Shown here piece by piece: positions 43,447-56,045 of a stretch of DNA of 64,000 nucleotides. The position numbers and the translations under genes were made by a program. Source of the stretch: Lunularia cruciata (Eukaryota > Streptophyta > Marchantiopsida > Lunulariales > Lunulariaceae). Position 1 is the first letter of the stretch. Each line of letters begins with the position of its first letter. The notes under the pieces are model-generated. The model ran no database searches. It worked only from the letters and a program-made list of their open reading frames with translations, and had not been told where the DNA came from. The stretch lies in the NCBI GenBank assembly GCA_948567375.1, contig OX419758.1:44459001-44523000 (forward strand), given 5' to 3'.

Positions 43447-44374
43447 GGCCCCATTTGAGAAATGGGGGATTGATTTTGTGGGTCCCATTCAACCCGTGAC
43501 CCAAGTCACAAGAAAGTGATACATTTTGGTTTGCACTGACTATGCTACCAAGATGGTCAAAGCTGAAGCAACTCGCAAAGATGATGATGAAACGGTGGCG
43601 GAATTCTTCTTTCAAAACATCATCTCTCGATATGGGTGTCCTCTGGAATTGGTAAGTGACCGAGGAACACATTTTTTGAACTCTGTAATGGAGGCGTTAA
43701 CCAAGTACTTTCAGATTAAACATCGGAAGACAACTCCTTATAACCCAAAAGCAAATGGCTTAACGGAAAAAGCAAATGGGTACTTTGCAAAATTTTGAAT
43801 AAGGTGAGTGTCAATTATGCCTATGACTGGGATATGAAATTACCAGCCGTGTTGTAGGCATATCAAACGACAAAAAAGATAACAACCAAACAAACTCCAT
43901 ACTTCTTGACATATGGCTTGCATCCTATACTGCCAGTTGAATTTGAAGTGCCGACATATTGGATTCTTTGTGAAGAATGAATGTCGGAAGAAGACAATCA
44001 AGATCTTTGGATTCATCAACTGATGTGGTTAGAAGAGAAAAGAGACGATGCAATGCAAACCACGAAAGAAGTACAAGCATAGAGGAAAGTCAGGCACGAT
44101 AAGAGAATCAAGCCTATGGCTGTACATGAAGGGGATTTGGTTTTGTTATATGACAATCGCCAAATATTTTTTCCAAGCAAGTTGCATTTGAGATGGATGG
44201 GTCCCTATCGAGTTCTTCATCTTTAAAAAAATGGGTCCATGCAGCTTGTAGACTTGGAAGGTAATCCTTTTCCCTTTTGAGTAAATGCGTAGAGGGTTCG
44301 GAGATAATGGACCATAGACTCGGAAGTTTCTAAGACACCTGAGGTCTATGTTTGCGGGGACGCTCACATTTGAG
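43447..44374 (+). pseudogene. B+#2 integrase core and C-terminus
   Basis: PFEKWGIDFVGPIQ (first Asp, about 43470), LVSDRGTHF (second Asp, about 43650), NPKANGLTEKANG (catalytic Glu kept, about 43760), then the C-terminal RWMGPYRV segment to a TGA in the polypurine tract. Broken by a TGA near 43518, a 1-bp loss near 43790, and several later stops. Confidence 0.87.
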
Positions 44375-44384
44375 GGAGGGGGTA
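44370..44384 (+). other. B+#2 polypurine tract
   Basis: TTGAGGGAGGGGGTA directly before the 3' LTR. Confidence 0.85.
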
Positions 44385-47062
44385 TGTGGTGCCCCCATTT
44401 TTTTTTTTTTTCAAAATTAAGGAGAAGTGTATAGAGAAGTCAGATTGTGCTTGTATGGCCAAAGAAGGCAAAGAAAAGAGTCTTCGGGATGAAACCCAAA
44501 GTAAAGTGACTTTGGGTCATAAGGCGAAGTACTCAGAAATGCCTTGTCAGCATACAACCCAAAGTAAATTGTCTTCGGAGGGAGCTCAACCCAAGGCAAA
44601 GACAATCTATCAATCTTTTGTCGGGGCAAGAAATTCAAGAAGGGACCGTTCAAAAACCGGCGGCCCATACACGCGAAGGTTAATTGACAGTGACAGGTGC
44701 ATGCAGGAGGTGTGATTTCTTGGTAGAAACTCAAAGTGACGAAAGACAAAGAAGCGCAACTTTATAAAAATCAAACTTGAAATGACAAAATGTCAAGTAA
44801 TTTTCCTTTGCCGTTCAGAAGGCATCTTGCAAGTGATCGTGGGAAGAGAAATAGAGTTGGAATTGTGGTAGTGCGTAAGAGAGAAGTCATGAGAGTGAAA
44901 TTGAGAGATAGGGAGAAGGCAGAAGAGATGGGAAGAGGAAAGAAGAACTTGGAATTTGTAGTGAGAAATCATGCAATTTGGAGGTTAGATGTAATAGCTA
45001 GGATCAAAGTCTTGAGCTGACTTTGGATCATGTTTATGGCATGGAACTGGAATGTAAGCTTTCCAGGATTCATGACAGATCACATCAAGAGCAAGTGTCT
45101 CAATGGACCCGAGGAAGAAGGGTAGAGAGGAAATCCGGCTCCCTGGACAGAGTCGGATTGGAGACTCGTACTTGGGAAGGAAGTTGGCTTGGAGCAAGGA
45201 GCCATGTTCTTGGGAAAGGGAGAGATAGCTCAAGAGACCCAAGAGGTGAGAGATGCCTTCTCGTCAAAGAGGACAAAGATTGGGTACAAAGTTGAGAGCT
45301 ACAAAGACCTGGTGAAGAGAGGAATTGTGAGTGCACTGATGGTTGTCTTGAAGCCGGAGAGGACCACCTATATGATGAAACACCAAGCGGTGTTCTTTCA
45401 CAAGTTATTTGTAGGAGAACCAATCAATTGGGCGAGGTGTTTACACGGGAGAACAAGGCAAATGGTGTGGAATTTGCGGGATAAGTTGCCTCCACACTAC
45501 ATTGTGCCGTTTGCAGCACATTTCTACCTTGGGCTCAATTTGCTGAACTTGGTGGAGCAAAATCGGATGGTGTCGCACTTCCATCCTGATTTGCGAAAGG
45601 AGGTCGACATCGAGGAGTAGCAATACATCTTGCAGATCAGGAGCACCGACAACTACTATGCAAAGACAGGGAAGAATGTGGAGGTCGCAGTGAGTACCTT
45701 GACTATGAAGAAGTGGGGTCGGCAAGGTGATGCCAAAGACATGAAGACAAGATTGGAGCCATTGAAGGAGATAGTCCTCCAAATGAATGCAATGTTAAGT
45801 ACAGAGGCCAGTATTTGGATGGAAGAGATGAGGCTGCACAAGTTGGAGTTGTTGGTGCAGGAGACAAGGCAAAGACAAGCAAAGGATACCGATTTGAATG
45901 CCTTGTTAATCAGTCTCAGAACTCGTGTAGACAGAAAGATTTTGGAAGTAGAAGATAACATCTCAATTAGATTAGACTTAGTGAAAATTGAGATAGAAAA
46001 GCTTCAGAAGGATGTTAGAGCAAAACCCGAGGTAGATAACATAGGAGTGTAGATGTCTTTTTGGAATTACCGATGGAGACATTAGAGAAGAGTGGGTCGA
46101 GAGATGACGATTTAGATAGATTACCCACTAGTGGAATTTTAGATCAAGAAAGAGAATTGTTGGAATTGGTAGAGGAAGTAGAAGATATGAAACCCAAGGA
46201 CAGAGAAGTAGCAAGTAAAATTACTTTGGGTTCGGGTTTGAAAGCCGAAGAAGTGGTAGACATCGGATCAGAGTAGTAACAATTTTGAGATTTGAAGAGG
46301 TAGATATGAAGAGGTGCATTGTCATTTTGGATCTGCAGGTTAGAAAAGTTGTTGTAGAACGGTATAGTTGTTAGAACTGTTGTTGATTGCTTCACTACTT
46401 AAGAGTGGCATTCGCAGTATCATATTGTTCAGTGCTCATAATTTCTAAGAATAGAAGTGCTGTGAAGCAGTGCTCGTTGCTTGAGCTTGATTCCGAGTAT
46501 CAACTTTGTTTTGTGTTTGTGAGTGTTTGGAGAAATTCAAAGTGCAAGTCAGAGTGCTTGTTGGATGTTGGATCCCACAACCTTGATCTTCATTCGGTGT
46601 GTTTGATCCTGAGTGAAGTGCAATCTAAGCAATGCCTTGACAGATCTGAGAGGAATTGTAGTGTTGGTAGTATTCTGCATTTGTGAGTGCAGTGTGAGGT
46701 TGACGTGAAGCAATTTCAATCGAGGAAGTTGTGCCTTCAGTGGAGGGGTGGAACACAATTCTGAGGCAAAGTTGTTTTGCAGTGAAGTGCAGTTTTCAGG
46801 AGAGCCTGAATCATCACAATCAAGATTGTTTGGAAAGATTTTATGGAGTTGTGATTAAGTGTTAATTTGTGACAAGACTGTGAGTCAGTACTTGTTACTC
46901 TCTTCAGGGTGTGGTTTCTACCTGAGAGACTAAAGAAGAAATCAAGAAGAACTACATTGTTATTGTTTGACTTTGTATTTGGACATTTCTGACTCGTATC
47001 TCTGCGGGAACGAACTTTACTTACCCGATTACCGCAAAAGTGATATTTGCCGGGTTGTCACA
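44385..47062 (+). repeat. B+#2 3' LTR, 2678 bp, internally deleted
   Basis: It matches the 5' LTR except for a loss of about 1.09 kb. The join, ATGAAGACAAGATTGG at about 45750, falls on a GAAGA present at 34453-34457 and 35542-35546 of the 5' LTR. The deletion removes the acidic linker and most of the coiled coil from the LTR frame. Confidence 0.92.
44790..46275 (+). pseudogene. LTR-encoded protein, deleted copy in B+#2 3' LTR
   Basis: N-terminal basic part (44790-45020), globular part (45189-45620, with LPPHYIVPFAAHFYLGLNLL), then the deletion join near 45750 and the C-terminal coiled coil (45740-46052, 46061-46276). It ends at TAG after GSE. The codon that is TAG in the 5' LTR (after Ala-Trp-Asn) is TGG here. 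Confidence 0.75.
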
Positions 47063-47067
47063 ACAAA
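47063..47067 (+). repeat. Target duplication of B+#2, right copy
   Basis: ACAAA, identical to 33082-33086. Confidence 0.9.
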
Positions 47068-50000
47068 CTTGTATGCCAGCAAGTAGTGGCAAAATTTCTT
47101 GCAGGCATACACCATTCCAAGTGCTTCTCTTTCAGTTGTCAAATAGTTCTTTATTGAGACTAAAAGTTGGTAGTTGGCATAATAAATGGCATAATCTTTC
47201 TTCTTGTTGTCCTTCTGACTCAAGACTACTCCAATTGCCGTGGACAAAGTATCCACATATACATGAAAAGGGGCATCCCAATTCAGGGCCTCATAACTGG
47301 TGCTTCAACCAATTTCTTCTTCAATACCTGAAAAGCTTCTTCTTGATTTGCTTCCCACAAATAGTCTTTGGATTTCTTCACAAGCTTTGTAAGGGATGCA
47401 GCAAGCACCGCATAGTTTGAAACAAAGCGGCTATAGTATCTGACATGTCCCAAGAAGGCTCGCAGCCCCCAAATGTTCTTAGGAGATTCCAAAGCTAAGA
47501 TAACTTTAACCTTTTTGATATTGACTTCAATACCTTGGCTTGACACCTGATGCCCTAGAAGAATTCCGTCCTTCATTGCAAAGAAGCATTTGTGCGATTG
47601 TAATGAAAAACCGGCAAAATGACACCTTTCAAAAGTTTGGCAAAGGTAATCCAAATGTACATCTCTTTGCCAAAACACACAAAAATCATCAATGAAGACT
47701 TCCACAAATTTGGGCAGGAAATCCTTGAAGATTGAATTAATCATCCGCTGGAAAGTAGTAGGAGCATTACACAACCCAAAGGGCATTTGATTGTAAGCAA
47801 AAGTGCCCCAATCAGTAGTGAATGTGGTTTTGTCCTTGTCCTCTTCTTGGATGGACACTTGATTGTACCCTAAAAATCCATCAAGAAAACTGCAACAAGG
47901 GTGACCAACTACTTGATCCAAAATTGTATTGGTTAAAGGCAAGGGATGATGATCCTTCCTTGTGATTGCATTTAACTTGCGGAAATCTTGGCACACTCAA
48001 ATCTTCCTTGTTTTCTTCTTTGGGATAATGACAATGGGTGAGACCCATTCAATGCTTACGATAGGAAAGATTATTCTAGCTCCCAAGTACTTGTAGATTT
48101 CATCTTTCACCAAAGCGAGTACTTCGGGTTGAGACGGTATTGTCTCTGCCAAACCGGAATTGCACCTTCAACCATATCAATCTGGTGTTCTCCAAATTCT
48201 CATGGAATACCCGGTATTTGATCAATAGACTTGGCAAATACATCTCGGAATTCTATAATAGGGCATTATATCCTGCAAACTCCTCCAAGGTGATTGTCTT
48301 CAAATTTTTCAAAATTTTTCCTTTGGTCAAGACAACATCTTGACAATCATCGGGGTTGATGACTCCTTCAATATGACTCACTCGGCTTAATCCAAGTCGA
48401 GCTGCCATTAAACCCCATTCTTCCAAGTCATGTTCACCCAAGGTGAGGTCATTTGGGTCTTTGTCTTCTATGTCCACCTCATAACATTCCAAGTAATTGA
48501 CTTGGACTTTGTCTTTGGAGTCTTCTGAGGACAAAGATGAGGTGTCCTCATATTCATCCTTGTCTTCTAACAAACTTGTTTCCTCAAGATGGGGAACTTT
48601 TGTCCAACTCACATGCACCAGCTTCTGATCTTTGGATGAAATGTCCTTGAACCGCAACATCTACTGGTGCAAATCTACCACAACTTGAGCATTGTACAAC
48701 CCGAGTCTTTTGATCAACATTGGGTAACTAGTTTTGGTCACTGGTCGCAACACAATGTAATTCAACTTGAAGTGCACTCCTCCAATGATTGTGGTAATGT
48801 TTGATGGCATCCCCAATGACCATCTCTTGGTTTGGTTTGCAAATTCCAAGACTCGGGGTGTTGTCTCAAACGTATGATACCCCAACCAATTTGTAGTATC
48901 TTTGGTCATGACATTCACACCGGAACCCAAATCAATGGGTATTGATGTGATCATGCACCACCCTGCAATCTCCGCATCAACCTTGGGAGATCCCATATCC
49001 TCTTGTTCAACACAATATATGGCGGGTAGGTCTTTCTTAGACATCACCCTTACTTTCTTGAGGGTAGAATTCAGCTGCCTCTTGTACAACTTATTGTCTT
49101 CCCACAATTGCTTAAATGTGATGTTTGCAGTTGTGGCTGCCAAATCCGCTACAATATTGTGTTGGGGTACTCCTCCTAATTTCACCGTCGGCTTCATATT
49201 CAAAGTCTCTACATGTTCAAATTTGACTTTGGGACACTTCATGATGGTGATGAGGTTATTAGCAGTCTTGACCCAAGGTTCCTTGGCTTAGATCAGATCC
49301 TTTACTTTAGATCAGATGTCCGCCAAAAAAACTGGAGGCTTCATCTTTGTCTCTTCCTCCAAACTCAGTTCTTGGGTTCTGAGTACCGCTTCCTTGAGCT
49401 CTTTCTGCAGGGATCTTTTCCTCCTTGGCAGAAAGGATTGATTTTAGGCATAGCCTCTTCACCTTTTGTGAGTATGACAAGGTCATACTTAGTTCCTCGG
49501 GATCACGCTTCTTCTTGCCAGCGTGCGTCTCAACCTTCAAAATTTCCAGGTCCGGCCATTCTCCTTCTGAGGCCAGCTCGCTTCTTGAGGTCTCTCCTCC
49601 TCAAGTGTTATACAATTTACATTAGTATCACCCTTTGCCTGAGACGCAGCACGCTCAGCCATGGTTTGTACATATTTTACAAGTGGCTTTGGGTTTGGGG
49701 GGTAAGGGCATTGGTTGTCCGTATGACCCAATCCTTTGTAATTCCCACATAGGCGAACATACCTAATTTTTTGTCTTGGCTTTGGACAGTTGGGTGACCA
49801 ATGTCCCATCAAGCCACAATTGTAACATGCTCCAGGTGCAACATTTTGGGGTCAATTTTGGTTGCTCATCGGTGGTCTTTGTGGAGGAGCATTAGGGTTA
49901 TTCTCCCTTGGTCTATATTTCAGACCTTGGTATGATGTGCTTGCCTGAGGCAGTACCTCTTGGGTTTGGTACACCGCCTCCTCTTCCACTTCCTGATATC

Positions 50001-51590
50001 TTCTCGGAACCCAATCAATCTACTGCACCAAAAATGCATTACGAGTATTGCATTTTGTGTTTGCATGGCCTGACTTGCCACACGCAATGCACCATATGTT
50101 GGATCTGCCAAATGATGGAGGCTTCCTTTTGTCCTTTGCACCAATCATTTAGGTCTTAAAATCCAAAAATTCCTTTATTAAGGCATCTAGCTTGGTATCA
50201 GCCTTATGTACACTCTTTGCTGGGGGTGTCAATGATTTCTCACCTCCTTGTCTTTGTATTCTTCTTGGCTTTGATTCTTCGTTGGATTCCAAAGAAGAAC
50301 CTGAAGACGTGGAGGATTCCTCCAAAGAAGGGGATGTATTGCAAGAAGCTCTCCTTTTGGGCTTCTTGCCTTTCTTCTCTCAGTTCTTTGATTACCAGCA
50401 GAGTGAGAGTGAGCCGCCTCATAGCAGGCGACATGTTTGAGTACCTTGTCCATTACCTTACATTCCTCTCCCTGGCAAAGATCCAAATCTTTGGTGAAAG
50501 GCCTCCTAGGAACTAGGTAATGGCTTGGGCATCGGAGTAACCCACCACACCTGATTGCTTTGGGACTCGGTTCAAAAGTGCCATGAACCGCTCAGAGTAG
50601 TCTCTCAACTTCTTCTTCTTGCCTCTATCCTAATTGTTGAGTGCCACAAAGACGCTCGTGTTATAATCAACTTCCCAAAAGTGTTCTAGGAAAATGTTTC
50701 TCAAGTCTGCCCAGTCGGCCAGTATGAACCCCTTCTGGGTTACATGGGTGTACCAACTCCAAGCTTGCTTGCGGAGCAGACTTGGGAAAATTTGCAGGTG
50801 ATCCACCGAGTCATGTTCCTTGTTAGCAAAGGAGATGACTTTGAATCCTTGATGGATTCATCAAGGTCTTTGTCTTATTTTGTCCCCTTGTATTTTTTAT
50901 AGGCGTGTCGAGTGACAAGGAACCAAGTCATCGTTCGACTTGGTGGGATTGGCTGGGGTAAGTTTGAACTTGATGGAACCAAGGGGTTGGCTAGTACTGA
51001 CACCGTGTTGTCAGCCCAGGGGTTCCAATTAGTCAAGTTCACAATAGGGTCTTCCATGACAATTTCTTCTCTGAGTATGTCGACATCAACCCAAGCGAAA
51101 GACTCAAGCTCAACACCTTTGGAGTGTTCTTCAAAATTCCTTTGAGACAATCAAGGAATTGTGCGTAGAAGGTGTTGACACTCTTCTTCAATTAGTGTCC
51201 ATGTTGTCCTTTCTTGAACAAAGTTCTTTAGAAATGCAAATTCCTTTATAGCTTGAGGGAAGTCGGTGTATTGGGTCGTAACAAATATGTCTGCCCGCTC
51301 AAGTCTTTCTTCTTCTTGGAAGATGGAGATGCAAAGTAGCTTTGCCAACCACCTTTGTGTTTCTTTGGTCAATTTCTTGCAGGGCTTCTTGCACTTCATA
51401 AAGAAGTTGAAAGTCCAATGCCTCTTGTTCAGTCTTGTCAAAAGTGGATTGGATCTTCAAGCGTTCTTCTTCTTCACGCTACAATGTTCATCTTGGAACT
51501 CTCTCTTCTAGTTGTTCTCTCAATGTAGACATTCATATTGTTTTAACACCCAGTTCAAAATTGGCTTTGTATTCTTCCACTTCCGAGATT
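47063..51590 (-). pseudogene. B#2 gag-pol relic, gag to RNase H
   Basis: Minus strand. RNase H part (47063-47300), RT (47283-47996) with SFLDGFLGYNQV, MPFGLCNAPTTFQR and FIDDFCVF (about 47684-47710), linker (48253-48660), protease (48661-49242) with IDLGSGVNVM and YPMLIKRLGLY, Lys-rich linker (49307-49540), CCHC knuckles (49537-49812 and near 50070), and Gag capsid and N-terminus (50229-51520). The protease Ser of Asp-Ser-Gly is Leu. The Gag start lies near 51530. Numerous stops and frameshifts. It joins the part at 31566-33086 across B+#2. Confidence 0.86.
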
Positions 51591-51594
51591 TGTA

Positions 51595-51612
51595 TCCTTG
51601 GTAGCGGTGCCA
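51595..51612 (-). other. B#2 primer-binding site, decayed
   Basis: Minus strand TGGCACCGCTACCAAGGA, four or so changes from the tRNA-Asp complement; all fit C-to-T or G-to-A decay. Confidence 0.75.
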
Positions 51613-52329
51613 AAAATCATGTGACAACCCGGCAAATATCACTTTTGCGGTAATCAGGTAAGTAAAGTTCATTCCCGTAGAGATACGAGTCAAAATTGGT
51701 CAAATACAAAGCAAAGTAACAATGTAGTTCTTTTTGATTTTGTCTTTAATCTCTCAAGTAGCAACTACACCCAGAAGAGAGTAACAAGCACTGACTTGCA
51801 ATCTTGTCACAAATTAACACTCCTTAATCACATCTCCATCAAATCTTTCCAAACAATCTTGATTGTGATGATTTAGGCTCTCCCAAAATTGGCACTTCAC
51901 TGCAAAATGACTTTGCCTCCAAATTTTGTTCCACCTTTCCACTAAAGGCACAACTTCCTTGATCAAAATTGCTTCATATCAACATTGCATTGCACTCAAA
52001 ACTACAGAATACTACCAACACTACAATTGCTTTTAGATCTGTGAAGGCATTGCTTCGATTGCACTTCACTCATGATCAAACACACTATATGAAGATCAAG
52101 GCTATGGAATCCAACATCCAACACACACACTAACTCACACTTTGAAATTCTCCACACACTCACAAACATAAACACAATGTTTATACTTAAAATTAAGCTC
52201 AAACAACAAGCACTGCTTCACAATACTTTGCTTTATCTATTCTCAGAAATAATTCCCAAAGTAACTTCACACACTACACTATCCTTGGGTTTCACAACTC
52301 CTAATTCCTCTACCAATTCTAACAGTTCT

Positions 52330-53940
52330 TCACTTTGATCTACAATTACACTAGTGGGTAATCTATCTAACTCCTTATCTCCCTACCCACTATTCTCTAA
52401 CATCTCCAATGGTAACTTCAAATATACATGCACTCCTATGTCATCTACTTCGGGCTTTGCTCTCACATCCTTCCAAAGTTTATCTATCTCTGGCTTCACT
52501 AAATCTAATCTAATCGTGATATTATCTTTTGCTTCTAATATCTTCCTATCGACACGAGTTTTGAGACTAATAAGCAAGGCATTCAAATCTTATCCTTTTC
52601 ATTTCTCCTCCTTATCATGCAAATTGAATAAATGAGACTGCATGAGTTGAAGTTGTTGGTGCAACTTCAACTCATGCAATCTTGCTTCTTCGATTTGCAC
52701 ACTGGCTTCTGTACTCAACATCACGTTCATCTTTGTCACAATCTCCTTCAATGGCTCAAGTCTCATTCTTCTCTCACTTCTAGATCTACAAGCCAATCTT
52801 CTTTGTACATTGCCAGCTCTACCTTGAACTCAGCTTTCATTGTCTCCTTCTCCTTCTCCTTTTGAACAATCTTCTCCTCCAAATTGATGAGTAACTCTCT
52901 CAAACTCTCTTCTTCTCTACATCTCACCGTCAACTCCCTTTGCCAGAGTTGCTTCTTCTTCTCTACACTCTCCATCATCCTATCAAGCTCTTGCTCCTTC
53001 TCTACTACCCTTGCCATAGCATGAATAATCTCAAGTCGTGAATCAACAAACTATTGTTTCAAGATCTCATTCTCCGCTACTTGTCTTTCTCTTGCTTTGT
53101 CATTCTGCTCTATTATTCTCTATTTACTCCCCACTTCCTTCTTCAAGTTCTCTATTACTTGATTATGTACTACTGCATCTACTTGTAGTACTTCCCTCTC
53201 TTCCTCACCTTGGATTGCACTCTTCTTCAATTCCAAGTTCTCTTCTTCTAATCTTGCTAACACCTGCAACACAGTCTTCACCTCCAAACACTTTGACTGC
53301 ATTTCCTTCTTCTTGTGCTCTAGCTTTACTAACAACGGGCACACAATCTCCCAAAAATACTCCACTCCTTCACTTGGGGTTATCATGACTTGCGGACTTG
53401 TCTCCTTCTTTGCCTCTTCTTCTCTTGATACTTGTCTTCTCAGCCACAATTGCCTTATGGGAATGGATTCTTTGCTCCCCAAACTTCCACTCTCCACTTC
53501 TCTTACCTTACTTGGTCTTGCTTCATACTTTGCCTTCCTGCTGGAGTGGACTCCTCTCTGAATATTCACCCTCTTCCCCTCCTTCTTAGGAACCTCGTCT
53601 TTGGTTCTCGAGTCACCTTCTTCTTCCGTCTCCATTTTTAGTTCCTCCACTTTGAGTACCGACTGCATCTCCACTCCATCATCACTATTGCTACTTGTGT
53701 CCCCACTCTGCAGCATGAAATCAAGTTTTTCCTCCTTCTCCAAGTCTTCTTCCTTGCACTTGGCTTCTCCTTCTGACTCTTTGCCCAATGATGCAATTAC
53801 CACCAAATCTCTCCTCGGGTTCACCTTTCTAGCTTTCCAAGGTCTTGTCACCACTACTTCTTCTTCTTCTCCTTGTCGACTCCTCTTCTTTGACTTTGGA
53901 GTGTTTACCTTCACCTGCACGCTCTGCCTTGTCTGCACGT
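52330..53940 (-). pseudogene. LTR-encoded protein, C-terminal half relic in B#2 5' LTR
   Basis: Minus strand: the acidic linker, IPIRQLWLRRQV block and first heptads (within 53120-53940), coiled coil (52763-53017 and 52599-52796) and C-terminal part (52383-52586). About 270 codons are open at 53120-53940. A fold-back duplication near 52639-52678 garbles the coiled coil. The N-terminal half is to the right of X at 56979-57600. Confidence 0.72.
52639..52678. repeat. Perfect 17-bp inverted repeat (hairpin)
   Basis: Arms 52639-52655 and 52662-52678 with a 6-base loop. The left arm is an inverted copy of sequence that in other B LTRs occurs once (the stretch coding RLHELKLLVQ). It looks like a template-switch fold-back rather than a terminator. 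Confidence 0.9.
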
Positions 53941-54324
53941 TGTTGTCGAGAAAATAGCCCATGTGTACCCTTGAGGCTTTTGGTGTGATAAATTTTCTTT
54001 TTCTCTTCTAGTTGTTGTAAGGAACATGGATTTATGTCAATATGTCTCAGATGTAGTTTTATGCTACCTTGCTGCGGGAGATATTTCCTATATTATTGTG
54101 AAGCCGTATAAAGTTATGGTGCTATAAGCTCAAGGAGTCTTTTAATGTGGCTTGAGCCAAGAAATAATGTTGGGTTACTCTAGCTCAGGTTCTGCTTTAC
54201 GTTATTGGAATGAAAGAGTATTTGCCTTGGAGGAGGAGCAAAAAAATAGTCTTTTGAGTTGGAACTACTTTGGGAGGCTTTAGAGGAGTTTTGACAATGA
54301 AAGGTTTGGGGAATACCAACATGA

Positions 54325-55400
54325 AAAGGTTAGAGGACAGGAAGGGGGTTGGCAAGAGGAGAAATTCTTGAGAAGCTAGAGGGTTTGGATAGAGGAACAC
54401 ACAAGACATGAATTTTTGAGTTGGACAGGAAGGGTTTGGCAGGAGGAGAAATTCTTGAGAAGCTGGAGGGTTTGGACAGAGGAACACACAGGAGAGGAAT
54501 TTTTGAGTTGGACAGGAGGGGGTTTGGCAGGAGGAGAAATTCTCGAGAAGCTGGAGGATTTGGACAGAGGAACACACAGGAGAGGAATTTTTGAGTTGGA
54601 CAAGAGGGGGTTTGGCAGGAGGAGAAATTCTTGAGAAGCTGGAGGGTTTGGACAGAGGAACACACAGGAGAGGAATTTTTGAGTTGGACAAGAGGGGGTT
54701 TGGCAGGAGGAGAAATTCTTGAGAAGCTGGAGTGTTTGGACAGAGGAACACACAGGAGAGGAATTTTTGAGTTGGACAGGAGGGGGTTTGGCAGGAGGAG
54801 AAATTCTTGAGAAGCTGGAGGGTTTGGACAGAGGAACACACAAGAGAGGAATTTTTGAGTTGGACAGGAGAGGGTTTGGCAGGAGGAGAAATTCTCAAGA
54901 AGCTGGAGGGTTTGGACAGAGGAACACATAGGAGAGGAATTTTTGAGTTGGACAGAAGGGGGTTTGGCAGGAGGAGAAATTCTAGAGAAGCTGGAGGGTT
55001 TGGACAAAGGAACACATAGGAGAGGAATTTTTGAGTTGGACAGGAGGGGGTTTGGTAGGAGGAGAAATTCTCGAGAAGCTGGAGGGTTTGAACAGAGGAA
55101 CACACAAGAGAGGAATTTTTGAGTTGGACAGGAGAGGGTTTGGCAAGAGGAGAAATTCTCAAGAAGCTAGAGGGTTTGGACAGAGGAACACATAGGAGAG
55201 GAATTTTTGAGTTGGACAGGAGGGAGTTTGGCAAGAGGAGAAATTCTCAAGAAGCTGGAGGGTTTGGACAGAGGAACACACAGGAGAGGAATTTTCAAGT
55301 TGAACAAGAGGGGGTTTGGCAAGAGGAGAAATTCTCAAGAAGCTGGAGGGTTTGGACAGAGGAACAAACAGGAGAGGAATTTTTGAGTTGGATAGGAGGT
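54325..55400. repeat. Tandem array, about 12 units of 88 bp
   Basis: The marker GAATTTTTGAGTTGG recurs at 54410, 54497, 54585, 54673, 54761, 54849, 54937, 55025, 55113, 55201, 55289 and 55377: spacing 88 bp throughout apart from a first interval of 87. Units are about 90-97% alike by eye. The unit length is not a multiple of three, and all three minus-strand frames are long and open, which is a by-product of the repeat. Confidence 0.95.
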
Positions 55401-55529
55401 CTGAGCAGGAGAGAAGGCAAATAAGTTTTATGTAGGAATGGAGTGCAAGCTTGAACAAGAGGAGTGAATTTTTGAGTTGGACAGAAGTGCTTGGACAAGA
55501 GAGTGCAATTTTTGCAGGGACTATTAGTG

Positions 55530-56045
55530 CTTGAAAGTGCACGAGAGAGAAGGTGTTTCTCTCAAAGGAATGAACAATGTGCAGGAGAGGAAGTGCTTGG
55601 ACAGGAGAGTGAAATTTTTGCAGGGACTGTTAGGGCTTGAGAGTGCAGGGGAGAGAAAGGTTTTCTTCTTGAAGGAATCAACAATGTGCAGGAAAGGTAG
55701 TGCTTGGACAGAAGGGCAATTTTCACAGAGACTGTTAGAGCTTGAGAGTGTAGGGGAGAAGAAAGGTTTCTTCTTGAAGGAATGAACAATGAACAGGAGA
55801 GGAAGTGCTTGGACAGAAGGGCAATTTTCGTAGGGACTGTTAAGGCTTGAGAGTGCAAGGGAGAGAAAGGTTTCTTCTCGAAGGAATGAACAATGTGCAG
55901 GAGAGGAAGTGCTTGGACAGAAGGGCAATTTTCGCAGGGACTGTTAGGGCTTAAGAGTGGAAGGGAGAGAAAGATTTCTTCTTGAAGGAATGAACAATGT
56001 GCAGGAGAGGAAGTGCTTGGACAGAAGAGGAATTTTTGCAGGTCT
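55530..56045. repeat. Tandem array, about 5 units of 104-107 bp
   Basis: The segment GCAGGAGAGGAAGTGCTTGG (with variants) recurs at 55581, 55688, 55793, 55897 and 56001. It shares the GGAGAGGAA and GCTTGGACAG words with the 88-bp array, so both may derive from one ancestor. Confidence 0.9.

Larger units (their letters stand above)
33087..47062 (+). mobile_element. Family B retrotransposon B+#2, full length, with perfect target duplication
   Basis: 5' LTR 33087-36870, PBS 36878-36895, gag from about 36962, pol, purine tract, 3' LTR 44385-47062. ACAAA flanks both sides and the host B#2 RNase H reading resumes across it. Two solo A LTRs lie inside: at the gag-protease border (39049-39713) and in integrase (42768-43446). 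Its pol keeps the most domains of any B copy here, including an intact protease active site, RNase H and catalytic integrase residues, though stops and frameshifts disable it. Confidence 0.95.
51620..53940 (-). repeat. B#2 5' LTR, PBS-side part
   Basis: It starts TGTGACAACCC next to the PBS. It lacks about 0.2 kb near 52250 compared with B#0 (4505-4735). The coiled-coil frame begins at about 52330 going right. It is interrupted at 53940 by X; the same LTR resumes at 56979. Confidence 0.87.

Noticed and set aside
52639-52678. Hairpin as a transcription terminator
   Set aside because: No U-run; eukaryotic repeat context; better explained by a fold-back duplication.
54197-55234. A 345-codon minus-strand frame with a Ser/Pro/Leu-rich repeat protein
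   Set aside because: It lies on the 88-bp array; all three minus frames are open and 88 is not a multiple of three, so openness comes from the repeat lacking stops. No start context, domain or partner gene.
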